Shown piece by piece: positions 32,600-44,022 of a DNA stretch of 64,000 nucleotides. This DNA comes from Campanula takesimana. Taxonomy: Eukaryota > Streptophyta > Magnoliopsida > Asterales > Campanulaceae. Within the stretch, counting starts at the first letter, position 1, and every line of letters starts with the position of its first letter. Both the position numbers and the translations under genes were made by a program. The stretch covers positions 868,001 through 932,000 of the forward strand of contig JAOWBW010000181.1 of assembly GCA_026119855.1 (NCBI GenBank), given 5' to 3'. The notes beneath the pieces were generated by a model that saw only the letters and a program-made list of their open reading frames with translations, searched no databases and was not told the origin of the DNA.

Positions 32600-33830
32600 A
32601 GTTTATTATGTCATAAATTCTTGTTTGTACAATCCCTGGCGTAATGTCCTATTTCATTACATATCCAACATTTGCATGTTGATTTCCTTGTGGACAACAC
32701 CTTTGCTTATTTCCAATCTTTCGATCACTAGGAGATTGTGACTTTTCTTCCTCAAAATCTCTTTTTGATATTTATAAGGTTTTCTAAAGAATCTTTTATA
32801 GGGTCTTCTATTATTATATTGTTTGTGCCATTTCTTTGGTTTTTTCAGTACATATTTCTTTTTAACTCTCTTATATTTAGTTTTCCATTTCATGGAATTC
32901 TTAGGCTTACAACCACACATAATGTCAGGACAAGGAAAGTTTGAACAACATTTATTATATGTATTTTTCATAGCCTTTTTAATTTGTATATCTCTACAAT
33001 GTTTTTCCATGAAATTAGTAACTAAATTCTTAGTGTATGCTAAGCTCTTTTTAAGAACCTCTCCTGATTCTTTATGTTCGTTTAGGACATTTTCTCCTGC
33101 AAACGGTATTTTCATTACAAATGTTTCAACATATTTTTCCCATTCATGAATAGGTATCTGCATTAAATGTTTTTCATAGTCACAGAAAAACTCTTCCAGA
33201 CTACATAAATCGCATATTTGTAGATTTTCTAATCTTATTCTGGCTTTTGCTGCCGTTTGTATTTTTTCTTCTACACCCTAAGTAAGATAAATTTTTTCCT
33301 ATCAATACTGTATATATAGCATTCGTAATGTGGGTGAGAAAACCTTCACCTGTGGTATTTGTAAAGAGGGATATGTCTAATTGTTCGATCATAAGTCTAA
33401 CATTCCCAGATGTTTTGCTTTTTGCTAGTGTGTATATTAGATCAAAATCATTTATGAGATTGTCGTCTGTTTTGATTATTAATCACATTTCATTATCCTA
33501 TTCTTCAATAAGTTGTTCTCTGTTTGTAACACAATCTAAATTAAGACTTATATTGCTAAGTCCTATCTTTTTAGTTGGTTGGTATTCTTCTGGAATATTA
33601 TACCTATTATATATTTGGTTAGTACTACCTCCATGGTATCCTTCATAGTTTCCGGACCTTAGAGGATTTTTGTGACTTTTATACTTATTTTGTCTTGTAG
33701 AAGTTTCAGGCTTTTCTTCTTGTAGATTTACATTATTATTTTCTCCTATTATAGTCTGAAGTCTTCCTTCGGTTATATTTTCTATTTCTTTATCAATAAG
33801 AATTAAAGTCTGTATGACATAATCCATATG
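32600..33830 (-). pseudogene. Endogenous caulimovirid coat-protein region
   Basis: Frames at 33498-33827, 33201-33392 and 32657-33163 on the minus strand together form the coat protein. It has an N-terminal Asn/Gln/Glu-rich part, a central region that matches the fragments at 2562-2852 and 36494-37038, a very basic Lys/Arg-rich stretch (about 32740-32900), and a CCHC knuckle C-x2-C-x4-H-x4-C at about 32629-32671. The knuckle is in a different frame from the basic stretch, so a frameshift lies just before it. Further stops are near 33485 and 33283. The basic region plus knuckle is the nucleic-acid-binding tail known for caulimovirid capsids. Confidence 0.8.
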
Positions 33831-34600
33831 TTCTCATTTATATGTGGATTCAAAGAAATCTTATAGTTTCTTTTTAATCATTCTTTAAAGTAGAAGGGCG
33901 TTTCTTCTATTTTAAGGTTCTCGGGATGCCATCCTAGGCTAAACCTTGGTTTTGGCTTTATCATAACCTTTTCTTCTTCTACCTTTTGCTTTCTTGTATC
34001 TCATGAATTTAAATGTTCTATGATCTCTTTGTTACAATTACATTCTTTTAATTTTTCTTTATTTCTGCTATAATAGAAGCTGCTGCTTTTTCTATATGTT
34101 CCTCAAAATGTCTTTGCTGGTCTCTTTCTAACTTTGTAAATCTTTCTTCCATTCTTATCATTTCTTCATAGACTCTGTCTATTTTTCCTGGTTGTCCCAT
34201 CAGACTTTCTCGTCTATTTTATTTAGTAGTTCTAAAACTTTATTAATTGACTCAGGGTCAATGGTATTTAGTTTCTTTTCTAAATTTTCTATTTGGTCTT
34301 CTAAGATTTTTATTTTAGGTTCTATAGGCAAGAAATCTATTATAGGTTTTTCTTTTAAATAGGACATTAGTTTTTCATTACTATTGTCTTCAGGTTCATC
34401 TTTATAAAAAGATGTTTTTATTCATAAAGTTTTACAAATAAAATTACACATTATGTGTATATTTCCTATTATAGAGTTTATATTATTTAATTGTTTCATA
34501 CATCCATCTATACCTTTTCCTCCTGAAAAAAGATAGTCTGGGTCTCCTCTAGAGACATTTTGTACTTGTAATCCTATATATTTCTTTCTATAATATATAT
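33831..34600 (-). pseudogene. Endogenous caulimovirid linker, coiled-coil remnant
   Basis: Between movement and coat parts. Minus-strand frames are broken by many stops, but the stretch at about 34215-34370 reads as a Leu/Ile/Lys/Glu heptad pattern (EDQIENLEKKL), suggesting a former coiled coil. No other domain can be recognised. Confidence 0.4.
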
Positions 34601-35440
34601 GAGGATAATCTTTATGACTAGATATCTAGCTGGTTAGCCGCTATATTAATTCTTCTAGAGATAGCGTATAAGTCATCAGTAGGAGGTAGTCCATATTTTA
34701 TACTAAGTACTCTGGAGTAAGACCTCCTAGTAGGTTCCTCACTTTGTTCTTCTTGGACCATTAGTCTTGGTATTTGTCCTAAAAGTTTTATATTTTTATT
34801 ATTTAAATTCATAGTCCAATTTCCTAGCAGAGGGGTCAATTCTCTGTTGGGTATGGATGATATCTTTCTAATTTGTTTGAAAAGATCATCTATATCTATT
34901 TTTTCTCTTGTTTTAAATATGATGGGAATTTGATAAAGTATATCGTAATTTATATGTTACTGTGTAAGGGTTTCATAAGATCGTTTCTATCAAATATGTG
35001 CTAAGCATAATATTTTATTTATTTCTTGATCTTTTAAGGAGACTCCTATATTTGGACTACATGTAAACATGATTTTTCCATATGCTAGATTTCCGTGGAT
35101 TCCTCCAAAATTTGTTTCACTAGAATTATTTATTCTTCTATCTAGAAGTGCTACCTTTAATGGGGAATCTATTCCTGTACTAAAGGTTGATTTTATCATT
35201 ATTTTAATGGTTCCTATGTGAATGAATCCTACGGATTTTCTTTCCTCACTACTCTTAAGGGTAACTATTTTCCTTTCTATTTCTTGTTTATTAAAGAAGG
35301 GAATCTCTACTAGGCCATTCGTATCTTGTATATCTAGAGGATATTCTCTAGTACTTATGCAAGTAATGCACGCATTCTTTCTTGGTTTTAAAAACTTTGA
35401 AAAGATATTCTTGTTTTTTAAAAACTTTAGATGGTAGAAG
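34601..35440 (-). pseudogene. Endogenous caulimovirid movement protein
   Basis: Minus-strand frames 34990-35199 and 34618-34839 carry a 30K-superfamily movement-protein signature: ALLDRRI, then GNLAYGKIMFT and SLKDQEINKIL. In Caulimoviridae this protein forms tubules through plasmodesmata. It is the N-terminal part of the polyprotein in genera with one large ORF, and the order movement, coat, protease, RT seen here fits that. Stops at about 34990, 34935 and others break it. The upstream end is lost where a second RT-RNase H copy abuts at about 35520. Confidence 0.7.
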
Positions 35441-35528
35441 ATTTAATCCAGTCTTTTCCATTTGTTGGAGAAGGTCTTTATCAAGAGTTATTTCTTGATC
35501 ATAATATCCTTCCTCATCAAATATTTAT

Positions 35529-36010
35529 TTATCTTGTTTCTGCAGGTTTACAAGTTTTTGAAGAATATCTACATATCAATTCTTTATCCGCTGGGGTTTT
35601 TGCTTTTAATATTCCTCCCCAGTATAGATCTGAGGCGTCATATTCAATGATAGGTTGATCTACTGGACTAGGATTATAGAGGGTCGTAAGGTTTTTTACT
35701 TGATTTTTTATTTTTCTTATTGCTTCAGTATCTTGGTCAGTCCAGGACCATTTTACTTCTTTTTTAAATTTTATTTGGAAAGGGTGTCTTAAGTTTGCTA
35801 TTCTTGGATAATATCCAGAGATATAGTTAAGCAAACCTAAAAACCTTTCTATTGTTTTTCTATCTTGAAGCTGGTCAGGAAATTCGCTAATGTGAATTCC
35901 TATATTCTGTTGTAAGACTAGTTTTCCTAGGTCTATAGTTAATCCTAGAAAGTTTATTTGTGTTTTACGTAGTTGCACTTTCTTTTTTACTCAGGATTAT
36001 CCCATATTCT
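35529..36010 (-). pseudogene. Second endogenous caulimovirid RT-RNase H fragment
   Basis: A minus-strand frame of 149 codons matching 30700-31130 at about 90%: TQINFLGLTID, LNYISGYYP, then the RNase H start YDASDLYWGGI. It is open through the point where the first copy is frameshifted. The 5' half of RT (YIDD) and the rest of RNase H are missing. It directly abuts the movement-protein end, so the locus has at least two genome copies in head-to-tail relation, with a deletion. Confidence 0.8.
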
Positions 36011-36209
36011 AAGCATATTTTTAAGCATATTGCTTTTAGCCGACGCTAGACGCCAAGTGCTTCATGGCATCTTTTCTGCCAACGCTTCAAGACATGGAAT
36101 GTCTACATTTCTTCTCCAAAAAAGGAGTAAGTTGAGATTGAGTCATCATCTTTAGCTTTCCATCCTTCTTGGTTTTTTTTTTATGCACATAATACCTTTT
36201 AAATTTGTA
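36011..36209. other. Unassigned spacer
   Basis: About 200 bp between viral fragments with no similarity to the other viral copies. A poly-T run lies at 36172-36181. Confidence 0.4.
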
Positions 36210-36491
36210 CTTCCTCCGTCCCACCTCACTTGAGACCCTTGAGATGGGCACAATAACTAAGGATAAGGAATAAAATAAATAAAGTTTGTGGTAGAAAATG
36301 AAGAGAGAGAATGAGTGGGGTTAATAGTAGGTTAGTTGAATGAATTGTGTGGTGGAAAATGAAGAGAGAGAATGAGTGGGTAGGGTAGATTGAATATAAA
36401 ATAATAAAATTATGGCCATTTTGAGAGGTCTCAAGTGAAGTGGGACGGCCCAAAATGGAATAAAGTCTCAAGTGAGGTGGGACGGAGGGAG
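36210..36491. mobile_element. Stowaway-type MITE (282 bp)
   Basis: Ends cttcctccgtcccacctcac and gtgaggtgggacggagggag are near-perfect inverted repeats, extended by cttgagac/gtctcaag, and flanked by TA on both sides (36208-36209, 36492-36493). The interior has a duplicated gaagagagagaatgagtggg. It is inserted within the viral fragment cluster. Confidence 0.88.
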
Positions 36492-36493
36492 TA

Positions 36494-36703
36494 TATCTCT
36501 ACGATGTTTTTCCATAAAATTAGTAACTAAATTCTTAGCGTATGCTAAGCTCTTTTTAAGAACCTCTTCGTTTAGGATATTTTCTCGTGCAAACGGTATT
36601 TTCATTACAAATGTTTCAACATATTTTTCCCATTCATGAATAGGTATCTGCATTAAATGTTTTCATAGTCACAGAAAAACTCTTCCAGACTACATAAATC
36701 GCA
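36494..36703 (-). pseudogene. Caulimovirid coat-protein fragment (minus)
   Basis: Matches 33000-33205 with small deletions, for example a 15-bp loss near 36566 and a one-base loss near 36660. It stops at about 36703, where orientation flips. Confidence 0.75.
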
Positions 36704-37038
36704 TATATACCATGGAGCTAGTACTAACCAAAGATATAATAGGTATAATATTCCAGAAGAATACCAACCAACTAAAAAGATAGGACTTAGCAATATAAGT
36801 CTTAATTTAGATTGTGTTACAAACAGAGAACAACTTGTTGAAGAATGGGATAATGAAATGAGATTAATAATCAAAACAGACGACAATCTCATAAATGATT
36901 TTGATCTAATATACACACTAGCAAAAAGCAAAACATATGGGAATGTTAGACTTATGATCGAACAATTAGACATATCCCTCTTTACAAATACCACAGATGA
37001 AGATTTTCTCACCCACATTACGAATGCTATATATACAG
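36704..37038 (+). pseudogene. Caulimovirid coat-protein fragment (plus)
   Basis: Plus-strand copy of the region that is at about 33310-33645 on the minus strand: DNLINDFDLIYTLAKS, then LMIEQLDISLF. With the preceding minus fragment it forms a head-to-head inverted junction at about 36700 with a few bases of shared sequence. The last 37 bp (37002-37038) are identical to the first 37 bp of the plus-strand fragment at 2562. Confidence 0.75.
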
Positions 37039-37327
37039 GTGCAAAGTGGGAATCGGTGGATACTTTTGGGGGTAAACGTATTTTGGCCCAATTTAAATAA
37101 GGAATTAAAAAAAAACTCGTTATGTTCCCAATGAAAAAACACATTTTTTTTCAAAAACTTAATCCCTAAGTATCATTCCTTTTTAAGGAAAATACCACTA
37201 TCTCCTTTAAGGAAAAGAAACAGAGTCAGTCTAAAAGTTACTAGTTTGAAAACGCACCAGATCTGAAGCTTTAATGATACAACTCGACAACTGAGTACAG
37301 AAATCCAAAAAGTCAACTAGATTTAGG
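37039..37327. other. Non-coding, nothing recognised
   Basis: About 290 bp of AT-rich DNA between the viral fragment and the foldback element. No feature seen. Confidence 0.5.
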
Positions 37328-38408
37328 TCCGTTTATTTCGCGTAAAACAATTTCCGGAAAATGATTTCCCGTAAAATGTTTTCCGAAAAATGACATAAAC
37401 ATGTTTTTGATTGTTTGGCAAAATCTAAGGAAAATGTTTTCCCGAAAATATTTTCATATGAAAATAATAATAATTTAATATGAGGAAAAAATAAGAAAAA
37501 AATTTGAATGTGGGTGGGGGTTTGGGGTTGGGATGGAATGGGTGGTTGTGGGGGGTGGGGTAGGTGTGGGGTGGGAGAGGTGTTCAAAAATAATTTTAAT
37601 ATGAATGATTTTTTTTTTTTTTTTTTGGGGGGGGGGGTGGGTGGGTGGTGGGGTGGGCGTAGGTGGTGGGGTGGTGGGGGAGGTGTTCAAAAATAATTTT
37701 AATATGAGTGATTTTTTTTTTATTTTTATTTTTTTTGGGGGGAGGGGGGTTGGGTGTGATGGGTTGGGGGTAGGTGGTGGGGTGGTGGTCGGGGTAGGGA
37801 GCGCGATTGTGGGAGTTGTTAGAAAATAATTTTAATAAGAGTATTTTTTTTTGGGGTGGGGTGGGGTGGGGGGTAGGTGGTGTGATGGTGGGGTAGTGGG
37901 GGTAGGGAGGAGCGCGAATGTGGGAGTTGTTAGAAAATATATTTAATAAGAGTAAAAAAAATTGTGGGGACGGGGGTAGGTGCGGTAGTGGGGGTGGGTA
38001 GGGTAGTGGGGTAGTTAGGGGCGAGGGAGGTGTTCAAAAATAATTTGAATATGAGTGAAAGAAAGAAAAAAAATGGTGTGGGGGGGGGGGGTGGTGGGGT
38101 AGAGTGGGGGTGGGGGTGGATGGGGGAGGGAAGGGAAGGTAAGGTTGGAGGGTGGGGATGGGGTTGGAGGTGGAGGTGGAGTGGGTAGGGTGGGGTTGTA
38201 TGGGAGAGTTGGGTGTGTGAATGAGGGAGTTAACATTTTCCGTAAAATGACTTACGGAGGAGAAATCCGTAAGTTGTTTTACGGAAAACCTAGCTTATTT
38301 CCATTGTCCGTAAAATATTTTACATTGACTTTTTTTCCCATTTGGTTACCCAACACCGGAAAACATGTAAAATATTTTCCGTAAAATATTTTACGGTGAA
38401 ACAAACGG
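37328..38408. mobile_element. Foldback element with G-rich tandem interior
   Basis: Inverted ends tccgtttatttcgcgtaaaa (left) and ...aaacaaacgga (right). Further gtaaaat/attttac and ttttccggaaaa-type motifs extend the arms to about 130 bp on the left and 190 bp on the right. The interior (37490-38220) is 5-6 diverged units of roughly 100-130 bp. Each has a ttcaaaaataatttaatatgagtg-like AT part (shorter than the arm) and a run of GGGGT/GGTGGGG. All frames through it (Gly/Trp/Val or Pro/Thr rich) are repeat artefacts. The superfamily is uncertain, and I could not fix a target duplication. Confidence 0.6.
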
Positions 38409-39080
38409 ATTAGAACAACAAATTACCAGCTGGGAATTATTGATTAGTTGTCGTCCCATCAATTAATTTAATCAAATTCACAACACGCTGCAGGACACAT
38501 AGACAGTTCAAAATTTAATTATAAGAATTAAATAATCATTTGATCCCTATAAAAATGTCATGATATTTGATTCAATAATTTGCAAGTGTGAACATGAGTT
38601 TTCCATTCCCACCATTCTACTGATAAAGAATTACAAAGCCCATACGGAGTATATAGAAAATAAAACACAAACTTCTATGTCTTGTACAGAAGAAATAAAA
38701 CATTCAATTTCAGAACCTTAATCTGCAGCCCATGTAGAGATATAAATTAATCACCATGTAACAATTTCATCTTGCCCTAAAAAGGGGAACCTCATCCTCA
38801 TGCTACGAAAGCTCCCACTATGCGTGGATTTTAGGAAGGGCCGGGCTCACAATTTAATATTCCCTTATCTACTGCAATCTTTTCCAATCCAGAAATCCCC
38901 AAATATAAGTTCATCATTAGCTAGCTAAACCTAAGAACATAACAAGCATTGATTAGCATTTTCACTAATATAGTTTCAGAGATTTTGAAACAAATGCGGC
39001 AATGTTAAGGATTGTACTCGGGTCTCTAATCAATATTAACCCCGTCATTAAGGGAAGTATGAGTAAAATTATATCAATAT
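38409..39080. other. Non-coding stretch with possible Au-type SINE remnant
   Basis: AT-rich DNA without genes. At about 38803-38900 the words agctcccactatgcgtgg and ggaagggccgggctcaca resemble the conserved 5' part of plant Au SINEs (agctcccgctatgcgcgg...gggaagggccggaccaca, recalled from general knowledge). No intact 3' tail is visible. Confidence 0.35.
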
Positions 39081-39680
39081 TGATGAGACCGAGCTCTGTA
39101 GACCGGATTGAACCCGATCTAGCCGGTATAACCGAGCCCGTCCTAGCCGGACCTCAATCCTGAAGATCGAACCGGATAAGCCCGCAGGGGAATGAGCCCG
39201 AGAGACCCGGGCTCCCCGATGACCATGACCGAGATGGCTCTGCCTCCCGCTATCCCAAGGGTCGCGTGTTGATCACTCAACCTCATGTCCGGAGCCCGCA
39301 GTACCCAGCTGTCACAGACGTACGACCGTCGTTAACTATTCGTACCTTACATGCCATAACGGTTGGTGGTGGAACCATGATTCCCTGACAACACGCCACA
39401 TTCTCAGCGACTCTCCTGAACGGTCCAATGAGAACCTGCCGCGTATCTATCCGGTACCAGGGTAGTTGGTACCTGAACCTACCTCTCTCTTCTACCCATA
39501 TAATTACTCCTATCCTCCCCCATGGGCCAGGTACGTGCTCTACCCTAATCACACACACTAGGTCTTCATTGATCTATCTTCTTAGGTTTTCCTCCGAGAA
39601 CTTACTCTCACACCCGAGGCCCTAAGCCGGATTCAAACCCGGCCTTGGTCCTAACGGTGTTCTTGTTTGTGCTGTGATCA
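39081..39680 (+). repeat. Ty3/gypsy #2 5' LTR (probable)
   Basis: A 600-bp block with inverted termini tgat...atca just upstream of a plus-strand Tat-type gag. It is rich in ccgg words (gaccggattg, agccggta, cccggcc) and has an AT-rich core followed by a C-rich leader. The partner 3' LTR is not in the window, so the ends are inferred from terminal sequence only. Confidence 0.55.
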
Positions 39681-39889
39681 GGAACAGGAGACAATCAAAA
39701 TTGGAGTTCTATCTCCGTGACCCCAGATTCTTAGGGCGTCATCAGTGGTTCCATTGCTGGGAAACGAAAATCCTCCCATCGCAATCTTTCTTGCTTGTTT
39801 GCTTTTTCAGTCTAGTTCCTCCGTCTTTTACAGTTCTCAAAAGTGTATTCCATTCTTTTTGTTGATTCTTGACATACAAAATCTTCGCA

Positions 39890-41815
39890 ATGACTGAAAA
39901 AGAAATCTTGAATCCAAATGCTAGCCCTTCGAGACAAGCGCCCCAGGGGTCCATCTTCGCCAGATTGGGAGATAAGACGCTTAGCGGCAACTCTTATACC
40001 CCCTCTCAAATGGCAAGGAGAGAGGCGGATCTGAGAGATCGTATAGAAACTTCTAAAGCTCTCAAGACTCAAAAAACTCCTGTCACTCCCCTCACTCCTG
40101 ACCAAATCCAAAAGAAAATCCAGATCCTGACGGACATGCAAAATCTGGTAGCGGAAGGGCTACAGTTGAATCTGGCCCTGGAAGAGCTATTTAACGCCGA
40201 GGCCAATGCCGGAAGCCCTCCTGAAAAATCAAAAACCCATGATCTGACAAGTTCTAAAAGCAGAGCCAGTAGGGTTATAGGGGAAAAAAGGCGGACAATC
40301 CTCGTGGACGATGACGAGGAAAGGGGAGAAGAAGAGGGGGAAAGTGAGGAAGGAGAATCACAGCCTAGAAAACCTAGAGGCCAATTTAAAGGGAAAGCAG
40401 TTGCTAAAAACGGTGATAAAATTACAGAAACAGTAAAAAGGACTAAAACGGGGGACATGATAGATCCAAAGTTCCAAAGAATGATCGCGGAGTTATGGGA
40501 GTCCAAGCAAAACGTAACAAAGTGTGTTGGACCCATGGACGCTTTCGCATCATGGATCAATGATTCCCCAATCCAAAGAGGAAAGGTACCCACGCTGGAC
40601 GCGTATGATGGATCATCTAATTCAAAAAGCCATGTTGGGCGATTTGAAGGGCAGATGGCTCTGTTTTCAACAGATGAGGCCGTGAAGTGCAAAGCTCTCG
40701 CCTCCACTTTTAAAGGGAAGGCGTTGGGATGGTTATTGGCCCATAAACCGCGCTCTATCTGCAGCTATGAGCAATTGCGGACTTCATTCTTGAACTCGTT
40801 CGCGGGCGCTGGGGAGGCCGCAAGGCCAAAATCGGACCTATGCGACGTTAAGCAATATCCCGGGGAGAACACAAAAGCATACATCACTCGGTTCCGAAAA
40901 ATGACCGAGCAGATTGTGGGCTTAACAAAAAACGACATCGAACTATGCTTCTTATGGGGATTAACATCCCACACTTTGAGGCATGAGTTTGCTTGCCAAA
41001 AACCCGAGGGGACAGAGGAGATGTATAACAGGTCCATCGCTGTGGCCGGAGTAGAACCCGCATTCATGACCGACGCCCGCAGGAGCATAAGGGAAATGAT
41101 CGAGCCCGCTCATGATTCCCGTCACCCCTCAGGCTATACGGGGAACAATGGTGGCCGAGGTAGAGGCAGACCAAGGGGCATGCCCAATTTTAAAATAGGC
41201 GATGACAGTGTTTTCACTCCCTTAATCGCACCAAGAGATGAGATCTTGCGGGTAGAAGCATTGCCTCCCCCACCTCCACTGGAGAGGAAGCCTTACGAGG
41301 CGAACAAGAAGAAATGGTATGGATACCATGAAAGCCACGGACATACCACGGATGACTGTTTCCAGTTAAAGAAAATAATACAACAAAAGGTAGAGGTCGG
41401 GGAATTGAAAAAATGGATCACGGGGTCCGGCGATAAAGGGGAGGTCCCACGGGGAAATGTCCAATACATCCGCCCTAATGATGCAGACGGGGAAGGACGC
41501 TATGACATCCAATATATCGGGGAGGAAGCCCCAAGCAACACCCAACTGTCTAATCAAATCAAGCAGTTGGAGAAAGTATTCCTGATTCCGGCGTACCCGC
41601 CCGAGCAGGAAGAATTGATTGGGTTCAAGAGGAGCGAGCTGGCCTCCACGCTTTTTCATTCCACCCAACCCTTAATGATCAAAATGTCCATTGGACGGGT
41701 GGACATCAGCAGAGTATTGATTGACACGGGGGCCTCGCGAGATATCCTTTATTTCAACTGTCTGGAAGAGATGAGAATGTCCGAGGCACTCCTTACTCCG
41801 TCGCTGGACTACTAG
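39890..41815 (+). pseudogene. gag: Ty3/gypsy #2 (Tat-like) gag and start of protease
   Basis: 641 codons from ATG 39890. The Tat-type gag core has landmarks LDAYDGSSNSKSHVGRFE and GKALGWLLAHKP (about residues 240-290). An acidic Glu-rich stretch is near residue 145, and a zinc-knuckle variant YGYHESHGHTTDDC is near residue 485. The protease active site RVLIDTGASRDIL lies near 615. The frame then stops at 41813-41815, but the protease continues in another frame, so this is a one-base indel. A TTG-initiated upstream extension to 39869 is unlikely. It would form capsids and mature them in the cytoplasm. Neighbours are the LTR at 39081 and the broken pol start. Confidence 0.85.
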
Positions 41816-42540
41816 AAGGGTTCACTAATCACACGGTCAATGTCAAAGGAACAATAGATTTCGATGTAACTATTAGGGTAAATCCATTTGAAAAAACTGC
41901 TCGGATAACTTTTATGGTGATCGCTTTGAAATCCCAGTACAATGTTATACTTGGAGTGACCACGCAAGCTGCACTGGGAATCGTGGCTTCAGTCCCGCAC
42001 CAGAAAGTCAAATTCAGTACACTAGCGGGGATAGCATGTATTGAGAACAAACCCGAGCTATTTTTAAAATCATTGAAAAGAAAAGAAGAGAGAAGGCGGG
42101 GACGAGCAAATCAGGGGTTCAAAGAGAGGAGAAAAGGGCGAAATTAAACGGAAAGGAGATCCAAGATACTGCTATGATCGGGACACTGTCATTTCACTCG
42201 ACTAGGGCAGAATTCAAGCAGAGCAGGAGAGCCCGCCGAAGGATGGCCGAGGTCGAGCAGATAGAGATCGTGATCGACTCACTACATGACCGAGAGATAA
42301 CATACATCCACCCTAATGATGCTCTAGAGGATATGGTTATAAATCCAGCATACCCCGAACAGACGATAAAGGTCGGGCTGGAGATCCCCGTGGAGGAAAG
42401 GAAAATTTTGGTAGAGCTGCTGAGAAAAAGCCTGGACGTGTTCGCTTGGACCGTAGAAGATATGAAAGGGATAAGTGGGGAAGTGATCGAACATGAATTG
42501 AATATCGACCCCACGTTCTCCAGGGTCCTTCAAAAAGAAA
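41800..42540 (+). pseudogene. pol: Ty3/gypsy #2 protease end and pre-RT region
   Basis: From about 41800 a second frame continues the protease (YNVILGV flap-like motif) to 42147. A further frameshift near 42130 leads to 42174-42540, which has the typical Tat pre-RT block (LRKSLDVFAWTVEDMKGI ... EHELNIDP). It is cut at 42540 by the LTR of Copia #2. RT, RNase H and integrase are not seen anywhere to the right, apparently lost in or beyond the scaffold gap. Confidence 0.8.
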
Positions 42541-43948
42541 TGTTGGGTATGCCCACATATATCTCAGTTTTTATGTAATAGGATTTATTAGATTTGATTG
42601 ATCCATCACCTAAGTTTTATTTCATGGACTTTAGACCCACATGTTAGAAGTATTTATACTTCATTTTTTAGGTTGTCCATTGTTATAGAATAGGCTTAGA
42701 AATAGGGCAAGAAGATCAAGATTCAAGAAAATCACATTTTGAGTTGAGCCATGCGCCTATGCGCCTATGCGCCATGCGCCTTCTAGCGCGCGCATATAAG
42801 CATTCTTATAAGAAATGCTATGCACCTCATTTTGATCATACGCGCCATGCGCCTCATATGTCTTAGTGCGCGCATTCTCAATGCGCCTCTTGGCTCAACG
42901 CGCCTCAAAGTGTTTATTCAACACTCAGTGATTTATTGAAGATTCAAAAACTTGAAGAGAATTCAAATTACGCCAATGATCCAACGGTGGTTAAAAGATG
43001 CATATACGCCTAATCTGTTGACACGTGTTCACAACGGTCACATTTATGTTGAGTGTCAAAATGGCCATAATATATGCATGCTCCAATCAAAGAGCGACAG
43101 CTCATCTTATCCACAAGGATCTCCAACGGCTAGTTTTTTTGAAGTTCACTATAAATACCCCATAACTTCAACATTTTGAAGTTGCTGAGTTTTGCTAAGA
43201 ATTTCAAGAATTTCTCTCAAAGCATTTGTTGAAGATTTGAAGATTGCCTTCGTTTTTCCAGAATTTCTCAAGAACATCTTCATACCTTCATCTATAGCCC
43301 AGATCTTCAAGCTATAACACTTTAGTTTCATTGTGCTCTAAATCATAAAGATCTAAAGAGCCTTGATACTAAAACCACACACGCACCTCTTTAGAGATAC
43401 ACCGGTTATTGTTTTGGATTTGTTCATTCATAGAATATTAGATCTTGAGTTAGTGTAGAAGCTCAAAAGTTGTAATTTGTAACACTCACTCATTATATAA
43501 GATCTCCATTAGAAATCCAAGACTAACCATCTTGGTAGAGGACGTAGATCTTTCATTGATCGAACCTCTCCAAATAGCTTGTGTTATTATCTTGTCATTT
43601 ACTTTCAAGTTATTATCTTCACTCAATATTTGCTTGTTTACTCATTGTAGATTGATCGAACTGAATTGTGTTGTGTTGTTATTTCATTTGCCTTAGTTCC
43701 TTATTTCAACCACTTTGAGCCAAAATACTTAGAGTGTGTGTGCGCCCCTTTATCACACTTTGCGCCTATTTTCTTTACTAAATTCCGCTGTACATTTCAC
43801 TCACTCACTTAGGCGCATTTCATAACGCTTACTTGATAAAGTGCGCATTTGCAATTGAGTTTATCAAGGGTACGAAAAGAATTTTAAAACAGCTAGTCAC
43901 CCCCCCTCTAGCTATTTTTCATACCCTTGTTGCCCTTTGGGACCAACA
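42541..43948 (+). repeat. Copia #2 5' LTR
   Basis: 1408 bp, tgttgggtat...gaccaaca. It holds a dense block of tgcgcc words at 42750-42905, a TATA-like ctataaatac (about 43149-43158) and a poly-C run near 43900. Confidence 0.92.
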
Positions 43949-43950
43949 AG

Positions 43951-43965
43951 TGGTATCAGAGCAAA
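43951..43965 (+). other. Copia #2 primer binding site
   Basis: tggtatcagagcaaa, complementary to initiator tRNA-Met, two bases after the LTR. Confidence 0.92.
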
Positions 43966-44022
43966 CACCTTTATAAAACATTTTTCGTTTTTCAAGCTTA
44001 ACAGCTTGGGTGCCGATTCTAA

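Noticed and set aside
37475..38384. Gly/Val/Trp-rich and Pro/Thr-rich frames
   Set aside because: Low-complexity translation of the G-rich repeat block.
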